This document shows positions 1 to 8,900 of a stretch of 64,000 nucleotides of DNA, one piece after another. The DNA is from CAYWKS01 sp964458935 (GTDB lineage: Bacteria > Planctomycetota > Phycisphaerae > Phycisphaerales > Zrk34), in NCBI GenBank assembly GCA_964458935.1, contig CAYWKS010000010.1, positions 1 through 64,000 of the forward strand, in the 5' to 3' direction. Position 1 is the stretch's first letter; every line of letters starts with the position of its first letter. The notes below the pieces were generated by a model that worked only from the letters and a program-made list of their open reading frames with translations, did not search any database and had not been told where the DNA came from. A program made the translations under genes and the position numbers.

Positions 1-178
1 GAATCCGGATCGCGATTGGATGGCACAGCAGCACTCCGCAGGGATCATTCCCCGCCGGTTATGTATGCCCTGAACTGGCTTCGTGGGCGCGTCACGCTCA
101 GCAGGACTCGCGGCAAGTTGCGTTCATCCGCAATCTACAGACAATTGACAGGGCTTTCGCTAAGCTGGCAGTTTCATC
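1..178 (+). repeat. U element, copy 1 (upstream of DUF262 gene)
   Basis: This stretch is an inverted, diverged copy of 9783-9956. The first ~70 bases match nearly base for base (from GAATCCGGATCGCGATTGG through TTATGTATGCC). The middle is more diverged, and the last part matches again (GTTGCGTTCA and GCTAAGCTGGCAGTTTC are shared). In both places the element lies directly upstream of a defence-type gene: here the DUF262 gene at 255, and at the other copy the RT-nitrilase gene. At copy 2 the outer edge runs into the start codon of a recombinase-operon gene. A related gene may therefore lie to the left of position 1, outside the window. I read U as a shared promoter/junction region rather than a gene; the open frame at 16-210 is a by-product. 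Confidence 0.85.
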
Positions 179-254
179 TTCTCCGAGCCAGTACACAGTG
201 CACGATGTAGCTAGACGAGACGGTTCTGGCAACAAAGTAACGGATTAGACCGAA

Positions 255-1916
255 ATGCCACGCAAGCACATTGACATTCAGGCCCGAACGTTCAAGCAGT
301 TACTTGAGCATGTAGATGAAGGGCGATTCGCCATTCCGAAGCTGCAGCGTGAGTTTGTGTGGGACGGACCAAAAGCAGCCAAGTTGCTCGACAGCATCCT
401 CGCCAGGATGCCCATCGGTGTGGTGATGGTTTGGGAGACGCCTCGCAGCCAAAGGCTCTATCTCCGTCAAAACTACAATGTGCTTCCGCCGTTCAACGCC
501 AAGAACGGCAAAGTGTGGTTTCTGATCGATGGGCAGCAGCGCGTGTCGGTGATCCACCATGTTCGCGAGGGCCGCACGCTTAGCAATGCCCGTGGCAAAG
601 AGATCAAGTTCCGTCGCGTTGTGCTGTCGTTGGAGAAAGAAGATGACGGGCAGCAGGTCCGCTACCGGCGGCCGATCCGCGGGCGGTATGAATCGCTCTC
701 AGATGTTCTGCATCCACAGTGGCGATCCCGGCTGAGCCATCTCGGCAAACGGCAGAAGGAACGAGTGCGTAAGTCTCGCGAGCGTATTCTGCGCTACCCG
801 GTGCACTTGATGTATGTGCAAGGCAAGCTCGACACTATTCGGGAATCGTTCCTCCGAATCAATACACAGGGCATGAAGATCACAACGGCTGACGCCATCT
901 TCACGCGGGCCGAAGACCTCGACCTGCGCGACATACGCCATGAGGTCCACCAGCACATTGACGATGGATTCGGCAGCATTCCCGAAATGCCGATCTTGTT
1001 TGCCATGTCAGTTGTGCGAGGCGGCACAGAAGCCCGCGGCGAAGCGCTTCGAACAGTTATTCAACGCCTTGAGCGAGAGGCGAAGGCCGACCCCCGTCTG
1101 CTGAAACAGCTCGCGAAGCAATGGCACCAATTGGGCACGTGTTTTGGGAAGGCCGTCGACTACTTGCGACAGCATTTCTGTGTATTGAACCGAGAGTATC
1201 TGTATTCAGACTACATGGTGGCAGTACTCGCTCTGTTCTTCTTCTGGAACGGCCGTGGCCCTAGCGCCACGCAAAAGGAGCAGTTGCGACGATGGTTTTG
1301 GGCAACTGCTGTCGGTGGACGGTACTCGGGGCGGAACTTCAACCGTTGTCTGCCCGACGACGTCAAGTTCTTCAAACGCCTAGCAAACTCGGGGCGGGGC
1401 CGCTTCTGGTACACGCCAGAGGTGGAGCGGATCGACGTCCGCAAGTCGCAGTATGCATCTCGCACGGGCATCACTGCCGCCTACTACTGTATGCTGCTCC
1501 GTCGTGGGCCCGTGAGCATCCTAGATGACGGACTCAATCCGATTCCGTTGGATCGCTACACATCTGCCGCCAATAGGAAGGACCGCCACCATGTTTTTCC
1601 ACGAGCGGTGCTTGCCCAAGCGGGACTACCGGCCGCTCTTTACAACAGCATCTGCAACATCTGCCTTCTGACCGCCGACGAGAATCAGTCGATCGGCTCA
1701 CGTCGGCCCCGATTGTATCTTGCCGAGGTCAAAGAGGAGGGCACATACTTCAAGCGAAAGATGACGAAGCACATGATCCCGGTGCATGATGAAAGCGGCG
1801 TTTGGCGGAGTGATGTGAAGCGGGGGTTCCGGCAGTTCCTACAAGAGCGAGCTGATATGATCTGCAAGGGGCTGGAGGCGGAGGCCGGCATACGGCTGTT
1901 CCGACGAGACATGTAA
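255..1916 (+). CDS. DUF262/HNH (GmrSD-like) nuclease-family protein
   Basis: This 553-aa protein has an N-terminal DUF262 domain: the PKLQREFVWD-type motif lies at residues 28-37 and the DGQQR signature at 92-96. This is the ParB-like fold used as the NTP-binding half of GmrSD type IV restriction enzymes. The C-terminal region carries an HNH/DUF1524-like motif: a His-His pair at about 445-446 followed by VFPRAVL, then a downstream NxCLLTxxxN segment that would complete the nuclease site. The family is known to restrict modified or foreign DNA, often as a single chain, so an anti-phage role is inferred. The gene stands alone, with the U element upstream and the D element starting 18 bases after its stop. 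It is less GC-rich than the flanking chromosome, which fits horizontal transfer. The exact substrate cannot be told from sequence. Confidence 0.85.
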   Translation: MPRKHIDIQARTFKQLLEHVDEGRFAIPKLQREFVWDGPKAAKLLDSILARMPIGVVMVWETPRSQRLYLRQNYNVLPPFNAKNGKVWFLIDGQQRVSVIHHVREGRTLSNARGKEIKFRRVVLSLEKEDDGQQVRYRRPIRGRYESLSDVLHPQWRSRLSHLGKRQKERVRKSRERILRYPVHLMYVQGKLDTIRESFLRINTQGMKITTADAIFTRAEDLDLRDIRHEVHQHIDDGFGSIPEMPILFAMSVVRGGTEARGEALRTVIQRLEREAKADPRLLKQLAKQWHQLGTCFGKAVDYLRQHFCVLNREYLYSDYMVAVLALFFFWNGRGPSATQKEQLRRWFWATAVGGRYSGRNFNRCLPDDVKFFKRLANSGRGRFWYTPEVERIDVRKSQYASRTGITAAYYCMLLRRGPVSILDDGLNPIPLDRYTSAANRKDRHHVFPRAVLAQAGLPAALYNSICNICLLTADENQSIGSRRPRLYLAEVKEEGTYFKRKMTKHMIPVHDESGVWRSDVKRGFRQFLQERADMICKGLEAEAGIRLFRRDM

Positions 1917-1933
1917 GGCAGGAATCGGTAGCA

Positions 1934-2063
1934 GTTGTGCCCACTCCCAGGCGCAACCCCCTCATAAATCGAGCCCATGTCTCGGCTTGGTTATCAGAGA
2001 CCTTGGATGCGATCGGGGTTCGGTGGGCGGAACGCGGGCCTGTCCGGTTATGTCTCTCCGGCG
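1934..2063 (+). repeat. D element, copy 1 (downstream of DUF262 gene)
   Basis: A 130-bp sequence repeated in inverted orientation at 5738-5867, also 130 bp, with about 85-90% identity by eye. It begins with a hairpin (GTTGTGCC, 8-nt loop, GGCGCAAC; 1934-1957). The hairpin is kept by a G-T wobble where copy 3 has a C-G pair. The sequence continues CCCCCTsATAAATCGAGCCCATG and ends at TCTCTCCGGCG. The inner part contains two GGTTAT direct repeats and an AGAGAC/GTCTCT inverted pair. Similarity stops sharply after 2063. It lies immediately 3' of the DUF262 gene, as copy 3 lies 3' of the RT gene, so D marks the cargo-distal end of a mobile unit. There is no U-tract, so it is not a simple terminator. 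Confidence 0.85.
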
Positions 2064-2114
2064 ACTCCCGACCGGTGGATGTCGTCACGGTTGGCGGGAC
2101 CTAAGCCGTGTTCA

Positions 2115-2537
2115 TCAGAGGAACAGCGACGCCTCGACGTGGAACCGGTCGGTCAGCTTTCGCAGGTGGTCGGCGGTCAGTTTCCGCTCGCCCTTGAGAA
2201 TCTTCGAGCCCATGCTCGGGTGCACGCCGAGCAGGTTCGCCAGGTCGGTGGCGGTCATGTCGTTCTCGTCCATCAGATACTTGAGCGAGTCGATGCCCGT
2301 GACGCCGGCGGTGTCGATCGCGTGGTGCTCCGATTCGTACACCTCGACGAGTTGCGTCAGTGTTTCGAGGTAGAGCGCCTGGCCCTTGGTCAGCTTCGGG
2401 ATGGCCATGAGGCGATCGATCATCTCGGTCGTGTTGTCGAGCTGAACATCGTCGGCGATGGCCTGGGGCGGCATCAGCCGGACGAGGTCTACGAAGCGGC
2501 CGGGCAGCTTGTCTTGTTCGTGGCGGGTCTTGCCCAT
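2115..2537 (-). CDS. higA: HigA-type antitoxin, HTH domain
   Basis: This 140-aa protein ends in an XRE-like helix-turn-helix (TATDLANLLGVHPSMGSKILKG, about residues 95-115). Its acidic N-terminal half resembles the longer HigA antitoxins of the HigB/RelE systems. The start ATG at 2537 lies 2 bases after the stop of the toxin gene, with GGAA just upstream, so the two are co-translated. HigA would neutralise the toxin and, through its HTH, repress the promoter at 2844-2900. Its 3' end faces the D element copy at 1934-2063, and the pair is bracketed by D copies 1 and 2. The gene reads as intact. Confidence 0.8.
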   Translation of the reverse strand: MGKTRHEQDKLPGRFVDLVRLMPPQAIADDVQLDNTTEMIDRLMAIPKLTKGQALYLETLTQLVEVYESEHHAIDTAGVTGIDSLKYLMDENDMTATDLANLLGVHPSMGSKILKGERKLTADHLRKLTDRFHVEASLFL

Positions 2538-2539
2538 GG

Positions 2540-2842
2540 CTATTCCTTCCATTTGCCTGTGTCGTACTCGGCATGCGTCAACACGACGCGGATGTTGATC
2601 AACTGGTAGTCGTATCGGATTCGGGCGACCAGGCGGTACTTGTTGCCGCCGACGTTGAACACGGTCAGTGTCTCGCCGCGCTCGTTCGTCACGCCGTCGG
2701 CCGAGGGCAGATCGGCCCGAAAGTCTCGGATGCTCTGCCACCGGGCGTGGACGGCCAGCTTGTACCACTGCCGCAGCGGCGTCTGGGCGTCGGGATGCCG
2801 AGACCAGAACTCGCGCAGGCGTATGAGGCTGATCACTCGCAC
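2540..2842 (-). CDS. higB: HigB-type mRNA interferase toxin
   Basis: This 100-aa protein has a GTG start (MRVISLIRLREFW...). It matches the HigB_toxin family: the basic N-terminal helix with a FWSRHPDAQTPLRQWY segment, a central VFNVGGNKYRLVARIRYD strand pair, and the terminal HAEYDTGKWKE. HigB toxins are ribosome-dependent endoribonucleases that cut mRNA. The toxin-first gene order (higB then higA) is the normal arrangement for this family. Length is full. A palindromic operator lies directly over the expected promoter, which fits autoregulation by HigA. Confidence 0.85.
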   Translation of the reverse strand: MRVISLIRLREFWSRHPDAQTPLRQWYKLAVHARWQSIRDFRADLPSADGVTNERGETLTVFNVGGNKYRLVARIRYDYQLINIRVVLTHAEYDTGKWKE

Positions 2843-2843
2843 C

Positions 2844-2900
2844 TAGACATTTTGTCTAATCATCGGCTTGCGGTCAAGTGGCGAATAGCCAAAATGTCTA
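2844..2900 (-). promoter_or_regulatory. Palindromic operator(s) upstream of higBA
   Basis: TAGACATTTTGTCTA at 2844-2858 is a perfect palindrome (TAGACA-TTT-TGTCTA) that ends two bases before the GTG start of higB. A second, half-conserved site (AAAATGTCTA) lies at 2891-2900. Paired sites immediately upstream of a HigBA operon are the expected binding place for the HigA dimer. The assignment is inferred from position and symmetry. Confidence 0.7.
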
Positions 2901-2919
2901 AGACCGGGGTGTGTGAACC

Positions 2920-2965
2920 GTTGCACCCACCATCAGGCCCAACCCCCCGATAAATCGAGCCCATG
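2920..2965 (+). repeat. D element, partial copy 2
   Basis: The first 46 bases of the D element recur here: GTTGCACCCACCATCAGGC..., then CGATAAATCGAGCCCATG. Similarity then stops, so the last ~84 bases of D are absent. The hairpin is damaged by two mismatches. Together with copy 1 it brackets the higBA genes in direct orientation, as would be left by two successive insertions or deletions at this spot. Confidence 0.75.
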
Positions 2966-3171
2966 GTGTGTCTGCGGTGACGTCAGGCCGAACCGAATCG
3001 GAGGGTTCAAGCGGACTGGTATGGATCGCCACCGGCCCAGGTGCCTCGCCGGGTCACCCCCGTTTTCCCGCCATATCCCCGCACCCGGTCGTCCCGACGC
3101 CCACGTTGTGCTAACATGCGGCCAACCTGGTCATGGACGACCGTACGCAACGCCTCATACGACAGGACATC

Positions 3172-4131
<960 letters not shown>

Positions 4132-4312
4132 CCCCGCCGCACCCGCGCCGCTGGCCGCCCGGACACCGGCGGCCAAAGGCGGACTCACGCCGGCGAGCAA
4201 CCCAAACCCATTCCAGTCAGCCACTTATGATCGATGGCCGGGGTGGGGGGATGCGGGGGGCGGACACGCGACCCGATCGCGCGCACCGGGCGGTCGTTTC
4301 CCGCTGGGCATG

Positions 4313-4339
4313 AAAAAGCCCCGACGCTTCCGCCGGGGC
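4313..4339 (-). terminator. Rho-independent terminator of the SYLF lipoprotein gene
   Basis: Read on the minus strand, a GCCCCG stem, a 10-nt loop and CGGGGC are followed by TTTTT. It lies about 30 bases beyond the stop of the gene ending at 4370. Confidence 0.85.
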
Positions 4340-4369
4340 CGCCGGGTTGCATCGCTTGTTGCGGGCCGA

Positions 4370-4915
4370 TCAGTACTTGGGCCGATAGCTGAAGCCTTGG
4401 CCGCCGATCGACGCATCCACCATCGCACCGCCGGAGTCGAACGTCGCCACCGCCAGGCCATCGCGGTAGCGCGCCTTGGTGGTGCCGCCCTTGCGGTCGA
4501 TCACGGCGGCGGCTTGGGCATTCAGGCTCAACGCGCCGTCTTTGAATCGTTTCACCATGTCCTGGTCCTCGAAGAAGATGATCTCCGAGTAGGTCTCGCC
4601 GCCGACCTGGGCGCCGATCGACGCCTGCCTCAGATCGCAATAACCCACGATCGCGCCGTCCTGGAAGAGCACGCCGCGCCCGCGGGCGCCGCCCACGCCC
4701 ACCGCGCCCTTCGTCACGGTCGGAATGACCGCCCAGGCGACCGCGGTCTTCTGGAACGCGTTGGCGACGGCCGGATGGCTCTGCTTGAACCGTTGCATCG
4801 TCATCACCGCCTCTTCCTCCAGCAGCATTCGCTCGCCCTGGGTATTCGGCGCCGTGCTGCAGGCCGACAACGCAGCGACGGACATCAGCATCACGGCAGT
4901 CAACGCGATACGCAT
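4370..4915 (-). CDS. SYLF/YSC84-domain lipoprotein
   Basis: A 181-aa lipoprotein. The lipid-attachment cysteine is C19, within LSACS after a short hydrophobic signal. The rest is a SYLF (YSC84-like) domain with its typical pieces: AVIPTVTKGAVGVGGARGRG, then a glycine-rich strand, IGAQVGGETYSEIIFFED, and the ending GLAVATFDSGGAMVDASIGGQGFSYRP. SYLF domains bind lipids. In bacteria the proteins are periplasmic or outer-membrane anchored, with poorly defined function. The start ATG at 4915 has a strong AAGGAG 6 bases upstream. The gene is monocistronic with its own terminator. Confidence 0.88.
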   Translation of the reverse strand: MRIALTAVMLMSVAALSACSTAPNTQGERMLLEEEAVMTMQRFKQSHPAVANAFQKTAVAWAVIPTVTKGAVGVGGARGRGVLFQDGAIVGYCDLRQASIGAQVGGETYSEIIFFEDQDMVKRFKDGALSLNAQAAAVIDRKGGTTKARYRDGLAVATFDSGGAMVDASIGGQGFSYRPKY

Positions 4916-5085
4916 GGCATTCTCCTTCTTGTATTCATGCTCGCGGGCCTGATCCGGCTGCATCATAACCGGCTCGCCCGCCGCCTCGCCAGCACCGCCC
5001 ACGCCCACTTCGGGCATCGCAGCACCCGAGCCCGCCCGGACGCCGGGCCGGCAGCCCGCGACCGAACCACCGGTCGGCCGCCGGC

Positions 5086-5361
5086 TCACCACATGTCGAG
5101 CGGGCAGCGCTCCGACGCCAGTCGCGTCTTGAGATGGATCTGGCACCGGCACAGGCGGCAGCGGCTGACCGGCGTCAGCGCGTACAGGCCGAGATGGGTG
5201 AGGTTCTTGCGGCCGGACGCGTGCTCGCACGCCGCACAAGCCCGCCGACGCGCCTCGATGACATCCGGGTCGGCCGGATCAGCCCCCGCCGCCGCACGCG
5301 GGGCTGCTACCGCGCCGTGGGCGAGCTGGCGAACACCGGCGATGAATCGCTTGACAGGCAT
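5086..5361 (-). CDS. Small zinc-ribbon protein with CPLxxW ending
   Basis: This 91-aa hypothetical protein has a GGGAG Shine-Dalgarno upstream of its ATG at 5361. Two CxxC pairs (CAACEHA and CRLCRC) and a final cysteine in a CPLDMW ending suggest a zinc-binding ribbon. Similar small proteins ending CPL-x-x-W occur in several bacterial groups and phages, but I know of no assigned role. The N-terminal ~35 residues are Ala/Pro-rich. An upstream in-frame start at 5451 would add 30 residues. It lies divergent from and just upstream of the initiator tRNA gene. Confidence 0.65.
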   Translation of the reverse strand: MPVKRFIAGVRQLAHGAVAAPRAAAGADPADPDVIEARRRACAACEHASGRKNLTHLGLYALTPVSRCRLCRCQIHLKTRLASERCPLDMW

Positions 5362-5478
5362 GCACGTCTCCCGCGGCACGAGCGGCGGCCGCTTGAGGTG
5401 GTATCGGCTCACCGCCACGCCGACTTCGATGTGGAAGCGCGATGCGCCCACCGCGACGATGCCACCGCGGAACCACAG

Positions 5479-5506
5479 TTGACATCCTTAACCGATAACA
5501 TACAAT
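5479..5506 (+). promoter_or_regulatory. Sigma-70-type promoter of the initiator tRNA gene
   Basis: TTGACA at 5479-5484 is a perfect -35 box. A 16-base spacer follows, then TACAAT at 5501-5506 as the -10 box, 18 bases before the first tRNA base. It is the clearest housekeeping promoter in the window and lies in a locally AT-rich tract. Confidence 0.85.
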
Positions 5507-5523
5507 TTCGCATCTACCAACGA

Positions 5524-5597
<74 letters not shown>

Positions 5598-5642
5598 TTT
5601 CCCGGCCGGTTGCAAACCAAACCGGCCCCACGGTTAACGCAG

Positions 5643-5679
5643 AACGCCGCCGAGACAATTCGGCGGCGTTTTCGTTTTC
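5643..5679 (+). terminator. Rho-independent terminator after tRNA-fMet
   Basis: An AACGCCGCCGA stem, a short loop and TCGGCGGCGTT are followed by TTCGTTTTC. It lies 45 bases after the tRNA 3' end. Confidence 0.9.
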
Positions 5680-5737
5680 TACGCCAGTTCCCGCAAGGGT
5701 TTAGCGGAACGGGTCGGTCAGACCGACGAATGCCACG

Positions 5738-5867
5738 CGCCGGAGAGACATAACCGGACAGGCCCGTGTCTCGCCCGCCGACGCCCGATCGCGCCCAAAG
5801 TCTCTGATAACCGAGCCGAGACATGGGCTCGATTTATCAGGGGGTTGCGCCTGAGGGTGGGCGCAAC
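5738..5867 (-). repeat. D element, copy 3 (downstream of RT gene)
   Basis: This is the inverted counterpart of 1934-2063, the same 130-bp length with scattered substitutions. The starting hairpin is perfect here: GTTGCGCC/GGCGCAAC at 5844-5867 on the minus strand. It begins 55 bases after the RT-nitrilase stop codon (minus-strand direction) and ends about 60 bases from the tRNA-fMet terminator. It marks the left end of the mobile unit carrying the RT gene. Confidence 0.85.
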
Positions 5868-5922
5868 TGAATGCGCACCAGCTTCGAACTGGATCACCAA
5901 TAGCCGCGCTTGCGGGAGCCGC

Positions 5923-8900
5923 TCACAGATTCGCCGGTGGGGTCTTCCACTTGCCAGTCGGATTCAGCGTGTCGGCTTCTTGCGGACGATTGATGAGCTT
6001 TCCAGGGTCGATCTCAGCGAACGCAATCGACGCCTGGGGTTGCCCATGCAAATGGAACACCTGACGATGGTACGGGCTCTTGTACGGCATGAAGAAGCTG
6101 CTTCCCCCAAACTCACCGTTGTTCACCACCATTACGCCTTGGAACATGTGGTAATGAAGCCCTTCCGACATACGATCGAATGTGCCCACGTCCTTGTTCA
6201 GGGCGCAGACAATGTAGAGGTCGTTTCGCGACCGAAGATCAGCCGCCAGCGCCAAGTCAGTCGCATCGAAGCATACCGACGCAGACAGAGTCATCGGTCG
6301 ATCCTGCTGCCGGTTACTCCATTCGTACCGAACCAGCCATTGGGCCGGCCGGAAACTTACAGGTTGCTCTGGTAGCGCCAACTCGTCGCTGGCGAGGTGC
6401 TTCTTCCCTTGCTCGATCTCGCGAAGCTGAAAACCGGCAGCCCTTGTCCATTCTGGGATGAGCCACAGACAGCTGTTAATCAGTGGCGCTCGCATTGCGC
6501 CAGGCTGCATGAGCGCTGCTTCCCTGTGATAGACCAATCCGCACAGAATCATGCACTTGTTGGCCCTTGCGAAGGGCACCAGCAGTGGCCGAATGTCCAC
6601 GGGATGGACTGCCAATTCAGGAAGGATCAGTAGATCGATCAGGTTGCCATCGAAGCGCTCCTGCTCCTTGTGCGTATGGCGCACCCTCACCATTTGCAGC
6701 ACGCCCTCGAGCAAAGCAGCGAGATGAGCACGCTGCCGCCGCCTGAAGTGCACATCAGCCAGCAGTTCTGGATCGCCCGAGTGTGCCACGAAGTCGGCTA
6801 GTGATGGAATCACCGACTGAACAATTCCCACCCGGAATGGACGTGACCAATCACCTCGCGGCTTCTCGTAAGGTGGTGATGCTCGCTGATCCAGAAATAT
6901 CTGCCGCGAATGAACACCGCGGTGCCTGTCGTGCCATCGGAGCCTCTCCTTCACCTGCATACTCAGCGCATCGATTGACCGCACCGCCTCTCCCGGCCCT
7001 GAGCCTGGCCATCTCAGGAGCTCAAAGAGAACATCCTCTGTGAACGACGACAGTGGAATCCACGCCGGTCCGAATGCAGACCTTCCCTGGTAGCTGGAAT
7101 AACGTTGCTGCTCCCAATGGGACACCGGACGCCGGTAGGTTAGCTCAGCCACGCGCGAAAGAACACGATGATCGCCATCGAATGCCGTAGTTCCTCGAAT
7201 CGCGAACCTTAAGAGCAAACCAATCTGATAGCGCTGACGCTCCTCATCGCTCTCGCACCACTCCGGAGGTTGGAACAGGCCAGCCGCTGTCTTGTGCGAC
7301 CTCACAAGCTCAAACGATTCGGGATCGACTGCACCGAAACCTTCCGAGTCTTCCTGAGAACACAGGCAAGCGACTTGCCACGGGGTAACCGGTTCTGAAT
7401 GGACATCAGGAGAATGGTCCATCAACCACGCGGCCAACTTGAGCAGATTCTCTTCCTGCCAGAATGGATTTCGTTGGCGAGCTGCCAGGTCCGCCACTGT
7501 CGACCGTGATGATTGAGCCGCCCTCGCCTCCAGACCGAGTCTCTGGGCAACTCCCCGCATTCGATTGGACGCCTCGGGGCCTGCGTGCGCCCAAACCCGA
7601 TCAGCGACCGAAGGAGATAGTTCGTTGACCTGTACCAGAAACTCCTCCGATACAGTCTTCCCCGCCAGCAGCCTGCGCACATCAGTTATGCCGAACCCAG
7701 TCATAGCGATGCCAAGGAATACGGATCGTTGCTCAAGCGACACCGGCGGCGCACCTGCGAGGTATTTAGCGAACAGGCGATAGTGCGCAAGCAACGGGCC
7801 GCCAGATGCCCGCAAGTCTGCGACTTCTTCTGGGAATGCATCGCGAGCAGTCAAATAGAGAAACACCTGTTGCAGCAGGTACCAGGGAAAGCGAGAACGC
7901 CTCGTCGGCGCTTCGAGATATGCTTTCAGAATGTCAACTCCCTCACGGATAAGCTCCTTGTGGTAGTCGGCAACCAAGAGATCATCCGGCAGGCACTCCC
8001 CATCCGGGACGATGCCAGTCTCTGTCGCACCGGCCCGAAATACCTCAGATAGGCAGTAGAGACGGACCTCGCGTTTGGGGCCACGTACGCCAGCGTCGCT
8101 CCACCCGGGTCGAAGAATGGCCAACACTTGCGACACGAAATCTGGACTTGGATACATGTCCAGTGCAACCCGCAACAGTCGTACATTGGCAGGATTTCCG
8201 GTCCACTCCTCTATCAGCAGTGCTGAGAACAACTTCGCACGCTCGTCGAGTTGCTCCCGTGTCAGCACTACATCGCGATGCGACCCCGATGCCGCGTCTT
8301 CACCGTCGCCGGCTTCTTCGTGCGTGGCATCATCTGCGTCTGGAAGAGACGTTGGCAGCAGTGGCCGAAGCGATCGGAACGTACGCCGAAACCTGCCGGC
8401 CGCAAAACGGGACGCCGTCTCGTCTCGCATATCCGAAACGCCAACCAGTAGCCCTGTTCTCCCACTGTCCTCTGGAGTGGACGATGATGAGTATCGTTGC
8501 TGCGTATGAAAGAATCCTTCGATGGCCCCGATCAGTTCGGTCCCATGCAGCATGTCGAAGCCACCAGACACTTCAGTCTGAATCCGCTGTGCTGCGCGTG
8601 CCTGCGGTACGAGAAAGCGGCGGTCGCGTCCTTCAACAGTTACCTCGGTCTTCTCCGGCTCTACTCGCAGCCCGGGAGCCGAGACTTCGAGTAGTGCTCT
8701 TGCCCAGTCTATGAATGCCTTTTCGATATCAGTTTCAGGGGTGCCGCGTGGGACGCGTAGGACGAGCCGCATGTCGTCAACGTAGTAGCAGGCATCCAGA
8801 AGAACGTAATTGCCTGCTTCGTCTATTGCTGAATCAAGAGCACCGCGAAGCGCTGCCTCAAAGTCGGTCAGTACAATGTTGGCGAAGAATCCGGAGGCAA

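Noticed and set aside
1934..1957. D hairpin as a transcription terminator
   Set aside because: It is followed by CCCCC and no T run in either direction.
1934..2063. D element as an integron attC site
   Set aside because: The hairpin ends do not match the RYYYAAC/GTTRRRY consensus, no integron integrase is present, and the recombinase is a serine type.
1977..2609. 210-aa plus-strand frame across the D element and higA
   Set aside because: It overlaps the D repeat and runs antisense to the recognisable HigA antitoxin.
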